From contig JADJOZ010000001.1 of the NCBI GenBank assembly GCA_016713525.1, forward strand, positions 62,001-126,000: DNA of 64,000 nucleotides, given 5' to 3'. The notes under the pieces were generated by a model. The model was not told the DNA's origin. It searched no databases and saw only the letters and a list, made by a program, of their open reading frames with translations. Both the position numbers and the translations under genes were made by a program. Below, one piece after another: positions 8,336 through 16,120 of this stretch (positions are counted from its first letter, which is position 1; each line of letters begins with the position of its first letter). This DNA is from Bacteroidota bacterium (GTDB lineage Bacteria; Bacteroidota; Bacteroidia; AKYH767-A; OLB10).

Positions 8336-10024
8336 TCCCATATGAAGCATTCTGTTTTCATCGCCTTCAGCCATTGAGTTAATAGCGTTTTTGCCAGCAA
8401 TATTCAACCTGTCTATACTGTCATTGAGATGTGTTTTCAGGATATCGTGATAAATTGCTGCATCATCTCCTTTCATTTCTGTAAGATTTTCTACTCGTAA
8501 TAAAACCGATTCACTGGTATAAATCTCGATAATCATATCAGCAATATTCATGATGATTTCCTGCTCTTTACCCAATTGCATCATGTATTTCTGAACAGCA
8601 CTTCCGGCAACCATGAGTGCTGCTTTTTTCATATTAGATAAAGCTGTTTTCTCTGCTGCAAATGGGGTATCTTCACCATTGCCAAAATCAGGAATAGCCA
8701 TAAGTTCTTTTTGAACATTTTGTGCAGGAGTCATTAAATCCAATTCTCCTTTCATGGCACGTTTCAACAACATATCCAGCATCAATAAGCGATTGATTTC
8801 GTTTGTGCCTTCAAATATTCTGTTAATGCGGGCATCTCTGTAAGCACGATCCATAGGGTAGTCGGCAGAAAAACCATAACCACCAAATATCTGAACACCT
8901 TCATCCACCACATAATCCAAAACTTCTGAACCATAAACCTTCAGTATTGCACATTCCACTGCGTATTCTTCTGCAGCTCCAAGTAGTGCCTTAGCAAATT
9001 CTTTACCTTCCGAAAGTAATTGTTTTTCTTTTTCGTCGATTTGATGTGCAGCACGATAGAGTGACGATTCCATCGCGAAAGTTCTGATTGCCTGTTCAGC
9101 AAGTTTGTGTTTGATAGCTCCAAATTTTGCAATCGGAAGTTTAAACTGCTCACGGGTGGATGCATAGTTTACAGAAGTAGTAATAGCTTTTTTACATCCG
9201 CCCAAAGCGGCCCCTGCCAATTTAGCACGACCAATATTCAGGATGTTGAATGCAATCAGGTGGCCTTTACCAATATCACCAAGTAAATTCTCTACCGGTA
9301 CTTTGCAATCCATGAAAAATACCTGACGGGTAGAGGATCCTTTGATTCCCATCTTATGTTCTTCTTCACCAAGGGTTAAACCATTATAACCTTTTTCAAC
9401 TATGAAACCTGTGAATTTATCGCCATCAATCTGTGCGAATACTACAAATACATCTGCAAAGCCTGCATTGGTGATCCACATTTTTTGTCCGTTTAAAATG
9501 TAGTGCTTACCATCAGCTGAAAGAACCGCTTTGGTTTTTGCTGCCAATGCATCTGATCCTGATCCGGGTTCCGTCAAGCAATAAGATGCTTTCCATTCTC
9601 CGGAAGCCAGTTTAGGCAGATATTTGTCTTTTTGAGCTTTATTTCCAAAATAAAGGATCGGTAATGTCCCGATTCCTGTGTGAGCAGCCATGGCTACTGC
9701 AAAAGAATGTCCTGCCCCTAGTTTTTCCGTGATCAGCATTCCGGTAATGAAATCCTTGCCAAAACCGCCATATTCCTCAGGAACTGAAATTCCCAATAGC
9801 CCGAGTTCTCCGGCCTTGTCCATAATTGATTCCATTAACCCGGCTTCCTGGGCATCTACACGATCGAGGTTCGGAAAAACTTCGGCTTCCAGAAATTCAT
9901 CTGCCATTGAAGCCATCATGAGATGCTCTTCAGAAAATCGTTCCGGAATAAATGTATCTGCTGAAACAGCATCAGTAATCAGGAATTCGCCTCCTTTATG
10001 GGTATTGGTGAGTGTTGCTGACAT
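8240..10024 (-). CDS. Acyl-CoA dehydrogenase, long form (about 594 aa)
   Basis: This is an FAD enzyme for the first step of fatty-acid beta-oxidation, converting acyl-CoA to trans-2-enoyl-CoA. Motifs include YCLTEPGSGSDA (residues about 148-159), KMWITNAG (about 181-188) and IFEGTNEINR (403-412), whose Glu405 is the expected catalytic base. The C-terminal extension of roughly 150 residues is that of the longer VLCAD/ACAD9-like proteins common in Bacteroidota. The frame opens at 10081, but the ATG at 10024 is preferred: the product then begins MSATLTNTHKGGEF and a -7 box lies 17 bases upstream. It belongs to the minus-strand beta-oxidation set with the thiolase and hydroxyacyl-CoA dehydrogenase. 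Confidence 0.95.
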   Translation of the reverse strand: MSATLTNTHKGGEFLITDAVSADTFIPERFSEEHLMMASMADEFLEAEVFPNLDRVDAQEAGLMESIMDKAGELGLLGISVPEEYGGFGKDFITGMLITEKLGAGHSFAVAMAAHTGIGTLPILYFGNKAQKDKYLPKLASGEWKASYCLTEPGSGSDALAAKTKAVLSADGKHYILNGQKMWITNAGFADVFVVFAQIDGDKFTGFIVEKGYNGLTLGEEEHKMGIKGSSTRQVFFMDCKVPVENLLGDIGKGHLIAFNILNIGRAKLAGAALGGCKKAITTSVNYASTREQFKLPIAKFGAIKHKLAEQAIRTFAMESSLYRAAHQIDEKEKQLLSEGKEFAKALLGAAEEYAVECAILKVYGSEVLDYVVDEGVQIFGGYGFSADYPMDRAYRDARINRIFEGTNEINRLLMLDMLLKRAMKGELDLMTPAQNVQKELMAIPDFGNGEDTPFAAEKTALSNMKKAALMVAGSAVQKYMMQLGKEQEIIMNIADMIIEIYTSESVLLRVENLTEMKGDDAAIYHDILKTHLNDSIDRLNIAGKNAINSMAEGDENRMLHMGLKRFTKTAAFNSKEARRRIAKNLIDANKYCF

Positions 10025-10041
10025 ATTTTTAATATTTATCC

Positions 10042-10049
10042 CAAATTTA
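10042..10049 (-). promoter_or_regulatory. -7 element of the acyl-CoA dehydrogenase gene
   Basis: On the minus strand the sequence is TAAATTTG, a full TAnnTTTG match 17 bases before the ATG at 10024. It lies inside the frame that would start at 10081, which argues for the shorter protein. No clear -33 TTG was found. Confidence 0.5.
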
Positions 10050-10124
10050 CGTAGAATGGTATCGGAAAGATATACTTCCACCTAAAATAATTGATATAAT
10101 ATGGGATTTTGACATCCTAAAGAC

Positions 10125-10153
10125 AAAAAAGCCACCCTTTCAGGTGGCTTTTT
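10125..10153. terminator. Bidirectional terminator (AAAAAGCCACC stem)
   Basis: AAAAAGCCACC and GGTGGCTTTTT pair around a 6-base loop, with A and T tracts at either side. On the minus strand it ends the beta-barrel gene whose stop is at 10175. Confidence 0.85.
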
Positions 10154-10174
10154 CTGCTAAATTGTGGTTAAGTG

Positions 10175-10771
10175 TTAATCGTTACCAAAGGTATAACTGA
10201 CACTGAATTTGATGCAGTTATTAGCGTTGGAAAAATCTTCATCTGTTTCGTTATCATTTATATTGGCTAATCCGAGATTATAGTTAAGTCCGAAACCTAA
10301 TCCATTTTCCAATTGGTAACCTAAACCTCCACCAACACCAAAGTCAAATGAGTTCATGCCATCTTTGGCATCTTCTCCATCAAAATCGGCTGCTAAAAGA
10401 ATTCCGATATAGGGTCCTGCCTGAAAGTTCAAACCACTTTCCAATTGATAACGAATCCAAATTGGAATTTCCAGGTAAGAAAGACGATAAGCATACGTTT
10501 CACTTCCTCCTAACAAATCCTCCAATTCAACATTGGCACCCTTCATTGAGTACAAAACCTGAGGTTCGACCGATAAATTATCTGAAAGCGAGAAATTTAC
10601 CAAACCACCTAAATGAGCTCCGAGCAGCATACTATTATTATCGGTATTGTCACCTGAAACGTTGGATATGTTCAAACCAGCTACAGGGCCAAATTTAATT
10701 TGTGCATTTACATGCTGCATGGTAGCAAAAGTGATTGCTAATACCATTGCAATTTTTAGAGATGTTTTCAT
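10175..10771 (-). CDS. Outer-membrane beta-barrel protein (porin-like, OMP_b-brl family)
   Basis: The 198-aa product has a signal peptide (ending HVNAQ) and begins its mature part IKFGPVAGLNISNV, typical of the small beta-barrel family found across Bacteroidota. Alternating hydrophobic strands rich in Gly and aromatic residues follow (QAGPYIGILL, FGVGGGLGYQLENGLG), and the chain ends in a C-terminal strand (KFSVSYTF). It probably sits in the outer membrane. It lies between two beta-oxidation genes; a role in fatty-acid uptake is possible from context only. Confidence 0.8.
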   Translation of the reverse strand: MKTSLKIAMVLAITFATMQHVNAQIKFGPVAGLNISNVSGDNTDNNSMLLGAHLGGLVNFSLSDNLSVEPQVLYSMKGANVELEDLLGGSETYAYRLSYLEIPIWIRYQLESGLNFQAGPYIGILLAADFDGEDAKDGMNSFDFGVGGGLGYQLENGLGFGLNYNLGLANINDNETDEDFSNANNCIKFSVSYTFGND

Positions 10772-10799
10772 GGTTGTTTTTTAGAGTTGTTTGTAATGT

Positions 10800-10807
10800 C
10801 AAAGCTA
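10800..10807 (-). promoter_or_regulatory. -7 element of the beta-barrel gene
   Basis: The minus strand reads TAGCTTTG, matching TAnnTTTG, 28 bases before the ATG at 10771. A TTTG lies upstream but at too short a spacing for a standard -33, so only one box is supported. Confidence 0.45.
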
Positions 10808-10865
10808 AGCGAAAAAAATCAAAGAAATAATGATTTATGTCAAGAAAAAAACAATTGCTAAAAAA

Positions 10866-12044
10866 TCAATTCAATAATTCAAAAATACCCGCAGCTCCCT
10901 GACCTGTACCCACACACATGGTAACCATGCCATATTTCTTTTTTCTGCGACGTAATTCGTTAAAAAGTTGAACCGACAATTTTGCACCGGTACATCCTAG
11001 TGGATGGCCTAAAGCTATGGCACCACCATTCACATTTACAATTTCAGGATTTAGTCCTAATTCCCGAATAACTGCCAGTGATTGAGATGCAAAAGCTTCA
11101 TTGAGTTCAATTAAATCAATCTGTTCTTTGTTCATTCCGGCACGCTTTAAGGCAGCAGGAATTGCTTCTATAGGACCTATTCCCATAACCCTGGGTTCAA
11201 CTGCTGCAACCGCATAAGTTATAAACCTGGCAATAGGGGAGACCTGTAATTGTTTGAGCATCTTTTCTGATACAACCAAAACAAAAGCAGCACCATCACT
11301 GGTTTGTGAAGAGTTGCCCGCTGTTACCGATCCTTTAGCATCAAATACAGGCTTCAGCTGAGCTAATTTTTCCAGACTTGTATCTGCCCTTGGTCCTTCA
11401 TCGGTATCAACAATAAATGTTCGCGATTTCTTTTTTTCCTTTTCATCGAGATAACTTTCTTCAATGGTAACAGGAACTATGTCTTGTTTAAACGATCCGT
11501 TTTTTATAGCAGAAATAGCTTTCTGATGTGAATGAAAAGAAAACAAATCCTGATCTTCTCTCGAAACTTTATATTCTCTGGCAACTGCTTCGGCAGTTAA
11601 TCCCATTCCCCAATACCAATCAGGGTGATTTTTTGCAACTTCATAATTGGGAACAATGCGCCATCCACCAAACGGAATTGGTGACATGGTTTCAACACCA
11701 CCTGCAATTATGCAATCGGCAAGTCCGGCTTTAATTTTCGCAGCTGCTATAGCAATGGTTTCTAAGCCTGATGAGCAATAACGGTTCACTGTCATTCCCG
11801 GAACTTTGATGGTATCAAGACCCATCAATGAAATCATACGGCCTATATTCAGTCCCTGCTCCGCTTCAGGGGTAGCATTACCAACTATTACATCATCAAT
11901 TTGCTCTTTTTCGAGTGATGGAACAGATGCAACAAGGTGTTTCACAACAGTTGCTGCCAGATCATCGGCACGCATGAATCGAAAATTACCCTTTGGCGCC
12001 TTGCCCACTGCAGATCGAAAACCTGCAACTATGTATGCATGCAT
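10866..12044 (-). CDS. fadA: Acetyl-CoA C-acyltransferase (thiolase)
   Basis: The 392-aa enzyme performs the thiolytic last step of beta-oxidation, releasing acetyl-CoA. All three catalytic landmarks are present: the nucleophile Cys90 in NRYCSSGLE, His347 in GGAIALGHPLGCTGAK, and the second Cys377 in CVGTGQGAAG. Length is normal for the family. It lies about 10 bases downstream of the true end of the MORN-repeat gene and is likely co-transcribed with it. The symbol denotes the functional class; orthology to enterobacterial FadA is not claimed. Confidence 0.93.
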   Translation of the reverse strand: MHAYIVAGFRSAVGKAPKGNFRFMRADDLAATVVKHLVASVPSLEKEQIDDVIVGNATPEAEQGLNIGRMISLMGLDTIKVPGMTVNRYCSSGLETIAIAAAKIKAGLADCIIAGGVETMSPIPFGGWRIVPNYEVAKNHPDWYWGMGLTAEAVAREYKVSREDQDLFSFHSHQKAISAIKNGSFKQDIVPVTIEESYLDEKEKKKSRTFIVDTDEGPRADTSLEKLAQLKPVFDAKGSVTAGNSSQTSDGAAFVLVVSEKMLKQLQVSPIARFITYAVAAVEPRVMGIGPIEAIPAALKRAGMNKEQIDLIELNEAFASQSLAVIRELGLNPEIVNVNGGAIALGHPLGCTGAKLSVQLFNELRRRKKKYGMVTMCVGTGQGAAGIFELLN

Positions 12045-12745
12045 AAAATTGGATTATTTAGGATTTGGTGTTGGGGTTGCAGCTGGTGGCGGAGGTGTGG
12101 TTCCTGGCGGAGGTGTGGTTCCTGGGGCAGGTGTGGTTCCTGGGGCAGGAGCAGTTCCAGGGGCTGCAGGTGTTTTGGCGCCATCTTTCTTTTTGCAGCA
12201 TCCTTCTTCTTATCTTCTTCGGCTTTTGAGGCTGCAACTGCTGCAACATCGACACCATCTTTATAAGTTACTGTGCTGACTTGCACTCCTTTACGATTGT
12301 AAATCTTCCAAACACCATCCCGGTTGCCCGATTTATAAGGTGTTTCTGCCTGTACTTCACCCGATTCAAAATATTTGGTCCAGGTGCCATGTTTTTTACC
12401 TTCCAGGTATTCACCTTCCTGTTTAACACTTCCGGAATAAAAATATCGAACATAGGTGCCTTCTTTTACACCATTCTGATATTCAGTCTCTTCCATAATT
12501 TTTGAATATGGATAAAACCGTTTGGAAACACCGTGGCGGACATCATTTACATATTCAATTTCATGAATCAATTCGCCTCCTGAGTTATAATATTTCCAAA
12601 CACCTTGTTTCTGACCAATTTCATCGGTCTTATTTCGGTGCTTTTCTTTGCCCGGAGCGTACTTTGGCTTCTGTTCGGATTGTGCATAAACCATTACCGG
12701 AACTACCAGTAGTATGATTATCAGCTTAATAAGATACTTCATCAT
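12029..12745 (-). CDS. Secreted MORN/YwqK-like repeat protein with a frameshifted Pro/Thr-rich tail
   Basis: A signal peptide (ending VYAQS) is followed by about five MORN-like repeats at residues 38-170 (KQGVWKYYNSGGEL, RHGVSKRFYPYSK, KEGTYVRYFYSG, KHGTWTKYFESG, RDGVWKIYNRKG). After residue about 185 the frame becomes implausible (Leu/Gln/His-rich) and overlaps the thiolase start. Adding one A to the A5 run (plus-strand T run 12190-12194) gives instead KKKDGAKTPAAPGTAP and repeated GTTPPP units ending at a TAA at 12054-12056, nine bases before the thiolase. I take that as the real end. MORN repeats may bind partners at the envelope; no enzyme activity is implied. Confidence 0.75.
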   Translation of the reverse strand: MMKYLIKLIIILLVVPVMVYAQSEQKPKYAPGKEKHRNKTDEIGQKQGVWKYYNSGGELIHEIEYVNDVRHGVSKRFYPYSKIMEETEYQNGVKEGTYVRYFYSGSVKQEGEYLEGKKHGTWTKYFESGEVQAETPYKSGNRDGVWKIYNRKGVQVSTVTYKDGVDVAAVAASKAEEDKKKDAAKRKMAPKHLQPLELLLPQEPHLPQEPHLRQEPHLRHQLQPQHQILNNPILCMHT

Positions 12746-12779
12746 TCGTGTGAGGTTTCAATATGGAGGCATAAAGTTA

Positions 12780-12787
12780 CAAATCTA
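12780..12787 (-). promoter_or_regulatory. Candidate -7 element of the MORN-repeat gene
   Basis: The minus strand reads TAGATTTG, matching TAnnTTTG, 34 bases before the ATG at 12745 and directly after the stop of the upstream gene. No -33 box was identified, so the gene may simply be read from upstream. Confidence 0.3.
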
Positions 12788-12790
12788 AAT

Positions 12791-13483
12791 TTAATTACGT
12801 AACGGTTTGCCGGATGTTAAAATACTTTGAATTCTTTCAAGAGTCTTTTTCTCACCACAAAGTGACAAAAATGCCTCTCGTTCCAGGTCCAATAAATACT
12901 GTTCTGAAACTTTTGAAGGAGCAGATAGATCGCCTCCGCACATCACCCAACCCAGTTTTTCGGAAATCAATTTATCGTGAGAAGACATGTAATGGCCTGA
13001 ATACATGGAGTTTGCGCCTGCATAAACCATTCCAAGCCCAGCTTTACCCAAGACTTTGATGTCGGTGCGTTGAACGGGTTTGGTATATCCTGAATTTGCA
13101 AGTTCCAAAACAGCCAGTTTTGCATCACTAATTAAACGCGAGCGATTGATTGATATTTCATCGATTCCCATTCTGAAAACACCCATATCGAATGCTTCAT
13201 GAGCAGATGTTGCAACTTTTGCAGTTGCTATGGTAAGGAATTTTTCTTTCAATAAGTTCAATTCGATATCCCCTTCGCGGAATGAATCGCTTAACCTTAG
13301 AGCAAATTCCTTACTTCCACCACCTCCGGGAATCAGACCAACACCAAACTCAACCATTCCGATATAGGTTTCGGCTGCAGCCTGTACTTTGTCGGCATGC
13401 ATCGACATCTCACAACCACCGCCCAGGGTTAAGCCATGAGGTGCCACTACCAGCACCGGTATTGATGAGTAGCGAACTCTCAT
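12791..13483 (-). CDS. C-terminal fragment of a 3-hydroxyacyl-CoA dehydrogenase/enoyl-CoA hydratase
   Basis: These 230 residues are the second half of the enoyl-CoA hydratase part of the bifunctional beta-oxidation protein: MRVRYSSIPVLVVAPHGLTLGGGCEMSMH, then a GLIPGGGGSKEF loop and a helical C-terminus. In relatives this follows directly on the part encoded just upstream (13480-15030). Restoring one G on the minus strand (a C at about 13510 on the plus strand) reads AIRAFQNANMRVRYSS and joins the two. The internal Met is therefore not a genuine start. Confidence 0.85.
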   Translation of the reverse strand: MRVRYSSIPVLVVAPHGLTLGGGCEMSMHADKVQAAAETYIGMVEFGVGLIPGGGGSKEFALRLSDSFREGDIELNLLKEKFLTIATAKVATSAHEAFDMGVFRMGIDEISINRSRLISDAKLAVLELANSGYTKPVQRTDIKVLGKAGLGMVYAGANSMYSGHYMSSHDKLISEKLGWVMCGGDLSAPSKVSEQYLLDLEREAFLSLCGEKKTLERIQSILTSGKPLRN

Positions 13484-15030
13484 ATTTGCATTTTGAAATG
13501 CACGTATTGCAAATCAATTTCATCATATTCCTGCTCTACGGCAAACATAAATACCATGGCAAGATTTGCGCCTGCTGAAAAATTAGCACCATCGTTGCCG
13601 ATAACAAGGCCTTTGAAATCCTTCTCAGCAATGTCAATAGCTTTATTGATACCTTCTAAAACTTCACCACCAATTGTATTCATTTTGGTATGAAATTCCA
13701 GATTGAGAACACCATCACCGATATCGAATAATGTTGTACCGGAATTTTTCCAGACCACTTTTGAATCACGAAGATTATCGAGAATTATAAAATTATCTGT
13801 TCCCGGAATAGGAAGATATGTTCCACTGGAGATATCATAAAATTTACGGACGCCATTTTCATTTTTGTAGAAGGATGTGTTTCCTTTTTCGAGCATTTTA
13901 TAAACCCAGGCAGCAGGTTTTTTGCCCGTCGCTTCCATGACTTTAAGCGCATTGGTTACACCTATAGCATCCCACGCTTCAAACGGACCAAGTTCCCATC
14001 CAAATCCTGCCTGCATAGCAGCATCAATACGATAGGTTTCATCGGAAATTTCCGGCATCCGGTCAGAGACATATTTGAACAAACTGCTAAAAGCAGTACG
14101 ATAAAATTCACCTGCCTTATCGGTGCCACCAAACAATACCGGCATTCGTTGTTTCAGGTTATCGATAGTTTTTGTTGCTTCTAAAGTGGCATATCGGACT
14201 TTTGTTTGTGGTTGATACTCCAGTGTATTTAAATTTAATTCCAGAATTTCACTCTTGCCGGAATCTGATTTCACTTTTTTGTAAAAACCCTGGCCGGTTT
14301 TATCTCCAAGCCATTTATTCTCCGACATTTTAGAAACGAAAGCCGGTAATTTAAATTCGTCTCTGTCAGCATCATCCTTACAATTAGCATATAGCCCATT
14401 GGCAACATGAATCATGGTGTCGAGACCAACCACATCAGTTGTGCGGAAGGTTGCTGATTTTGGTCTTCCCAATACCGGCCCGGTTAGTTTATCAACTTCG
14501 GCAACACTAAGCTGCATTTTTTCAACCTGATGCAACAACGACATAATTGCAAATACTCCTATTCGATTTGCAATGAATGCAGGCGTATCCTTACAAAGTA
14601 CGGTTGTTTTTCCCAGGAAAAGATCACCGTATTCCATAAGAAATGATACTACTTCAGGATCTGTTTCCGGAGTAGGAATTACTTCAAGCAATCGCAGATA
14701 ACGGGGAGGATTAAAAAAGTGCGTACCACAGAAGTTTTTTCTGAAATCATCACTGCGTCCTGCGGCCATCAGATGTATTGGGATTCCGGAAGTATTACTT
14801 GTAATTAGTGTGCTCGGTTTGCGATGTTTCTCCACTTCATCATAAACTTTCTTTTTGATTTCCAGATTTTCAACAACTACTTCAATTACCCAGTCACATG
14901 TACTTATATCAGACATATTATCCTGAAAATTCCCTGTGGAAATTCTGGATGCGAACGATTTTTTATATAGGGGAGAGGGATTCGATTTTACGGCATTCGA
15001 TAATGAATCATTCACGATCCTGTTTCGCAC
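13480..15030 (-). CDS. 3-hydroxyacyl-CoA dehydrogenase/enoyl-CoA hydratase, main fragment
   Basis: This piece encodes most of the bifunctional enzyme that hydrates trans-2-enoyl-CoA and oxidises 3-hydroxyacyl-CoA with NAD. Recognisable parts are the NAD-domain segment (CDWVIEVVVENLEIKK, TSNTSGIP), HFFNPPRYLRLLEVIPT with the catalytic His, the VGVFAIMSL helix region, a C-terminal dehydrogenase domain, and the first half of a hydratase domain (GNDGANFSAGANLAM). The GTG at 15030 is inside the domain, not a natural start: the residues before it (KEPTSDELRKGLTLESNS) also match the family. The gene is broken at both ends, by a 1-nt loss at about 13510 and by an unreadable N-terminus at 15090-15170. 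Confidence 0.88.
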   Translation of the reverse strand: MRNRIVNDSLSNAVKSNPSPLYKKSFASRISTGNFQDNMSDISTCDWVIEVVVENLEIKKKVYDEVEKHRKPSTLITSNTSGIPIHLMAAGRSDDFRKNFCGTHFFNPPRYLRLLEVIPTPETDPEVVSFLMEYGDLFLGKTTVLCKDTPAFIANRIGVFAIMSLLHQVEKMQLSVAEVDKLTGPVLGRPKSATFRTTDVVGLDTMIHVANGLYANCKDDADRDEFKLPAFVSKMSENKWLGDKTGQGFYKKVKSDSGKSEILELNLNTLEYQPQTKVRYATLEATKTIDNLKQRMPVLFGGTDKAGEFYRTAFSSLFKYVSDRMPEISDETYRIDAAMQAGFGWELGPFEAWDAIGVTNALKVMEATGKKPAAWVYKMLEKGNTSFYKNENGVRKFYDISSGTYLPIPGTDNFIILDNLRDSKVVWKNSGTTLFDIGDGVLNLEFHTKMNTIGGEVLEGINKAIDIAEKDFKGLVIGNDGANFSAGANLAMVFMFAVEQEYDEIDLQYVHFKMQI

Positions 15031-15170
15031 AGAATTAGATTCCAGGGTCAGACCCTTCCTGAGCTCGTCAGAGGTTGGTTCTTTTGGAACGGGAGGTATG
15101 AATCTCCTAAATTGGCCTATACTGAATGATTCTCAAAGACTCTACTGCAATAAAATTTAAAATCTGCCTT
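15031..15170 (-). pseudogene. Degraded N-terminus of the hydroxyacyl-CoA dehydrogenase gene
   Basis: The main frame continues upstream from 15030 to about 15090 with family-like residues (PVPKEPTSDELRKGLTLES), then meets a TGA. About 40 codons of space remain before the stress-protein stop at 15216, the right size for the missing beta-alpha-beta unit, but no frame shows its GxGxxG signature. One frame shows ANLGD, close to the expected ANIG, so remnants may be scrambled by several indels. Confidence 0.6.
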
Positions 15171-15215
15171 AAAAAAATGACATTAAACCGGCTGAATCTT
15201 CGACCATGCTCTGTG

Positions 15216-15527
15216 TCAGTCAATTGATTCATCAGTCAATGAAAGTACTGGAATTTTCAATTGAGCAAGTAATTTGGTTGTTATGCTTTTCCCAAACATT
15301 CTTTCAAAAAAATTATGTTTTTTTGGAGCTATAGCAAGCATTGAGAAATTGTGAGTATTTGTAAAATCAGCTATGCAATCAACAATATTATCGTTTGTTA
15401 CAATATGGTATTCGCATTTAAATTCCGGATATGTTTGTGAAATGTAACTTTTTAATGCAGCAATTTCATTGCTTTTATCTTCCATTGTAACGAACAAAAA
15501 CTGCGGGTTTTTATTCATGATTTTCAA
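15216..15527 (-). CDS. C-terminal half of a tandem universal stress protein
   Basis: These 103 residues resemble the second UspA domain of two-domain stress proteins (MLAIAPKKHNFFERMFGKSITTKLLAQLKIPVLSL), including the G-x-S/T-type end motif. It lies in the same frame as the upstream UspA domain, separated by one TGA at 15543-15545 and five codons. It is therefore probably the rest of one gene interrupted by a nonsense codon, not an independent protein. Confidence 0.7.
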   Translation of the reverse strand: MKIMNKNPQFLFVTMEDKSNEIAALKSYISQTYPEFKCEYHIVTNDNIVDCIADFTNTHNFSMLAIAPKKHNFFERMFGKSITTKLLAQLKIPVLSLTDESID

Positions 15528-15542
15528 AAAAGCAAAGAATTT

Positions 15543-16043
15543 TCAAGTGAGATTTTCATGCAAACCATTTGCTGGGTCAATAGCAAATAAAAAACCGCCT
15601 TCTTTTTTGGATTCCATTTCAGGCGGTAAGGCCATCACTGGAATTGAACTTTTCCGAAGCACCTCACTGCTTACACTGCCTAGAATAGAACCTGATAAAC
15701 CGGAGGCTCCTCTGGTACTCAAAATTATTAACCCTCCGTCAATATCTTTTGTTCTTTTTAGAATAGCCTCAGCTGCATTGTGGTTTTTGGTTATTTCAAT
15801 GAATATATCAGGAGATGGTTCAACAGATTTTTTGAGCCATTCTGCCAACATTTTCATATCCTCAATGGCATTCAATTCAATTTTTTCTTCCAGATTAATT
15901 AAAACGGTTGCTCTGGGGGGACCTTCAAAAACAGCATTATAAACCAAAACTAGCGGGTTGTTAGTTGATGCTGCAAGTTGAGCAGCATAAATTAAGGCTG
16001 ATTTGGACAGATCCGAAAAATCGGTTGGTGCAATTATTTTCAT
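15543..16043 (-). CDS. Universal stress protein, N-terminal domain
   Basis: The product begins MKIIAPTDFSDLSKSALIYA, a standard UspA start. It has the nucleotide-loop region ILSTRGASGLSGSILGSVSSEVLRKSSIPVMALP at about residues 125-158, matching G2xG9G(S/T). The frame opens at 16076, but the ATG at 16043 gives the family start. Two-domain UspA proteins of about 275 aa are usual in Bacteroidota; here a TGA cuts the chain after HENLT, and the second domain follows in the same frame. Such proteins respond to starvation or envelope stress; the position inside a fatty-acid cluster may be coincidental. Confidence 0.85.
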   Translation of the reverse strand: MKIIAPTDFSDLSKSALIYAAQLAASTNNPLVLVYNAVFEGPPRATVLINLEEKIELNAIEDMKMLAEWLKKSVEPSPDIFIEITKNHNAAEAILKRTKDIDGGLIILSTRGASGLSGSILGSVSSEVLRKSSIPVMALPPEMESKKEGGFLFAIDPANGLHENLT

Positions 16044-16120
16044 AATCTTATTCTTTTTCTTTTTTAGTTGATGCAAAAGTACAAGTGAAATTAAAGAATA
16101 AAGCTAACAAAGGTCATAAT

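Noticed and set aside
11806..12279. Gly-rich open frame on the plus strand (GGVVPGAGVVPGAG)
   Set aside because: It is the complement of the Pro/Thr-rich tail repeat of the MORN gene and of the thiolase start; no start context or family support.
15543..15545. TGA in the UspA gene read as selenocysteine or as a sense codon
   Set aside because: No Cys is expected at this place in the family, no hairpin follows, and other genes here (for example smc) end normally at TGA.
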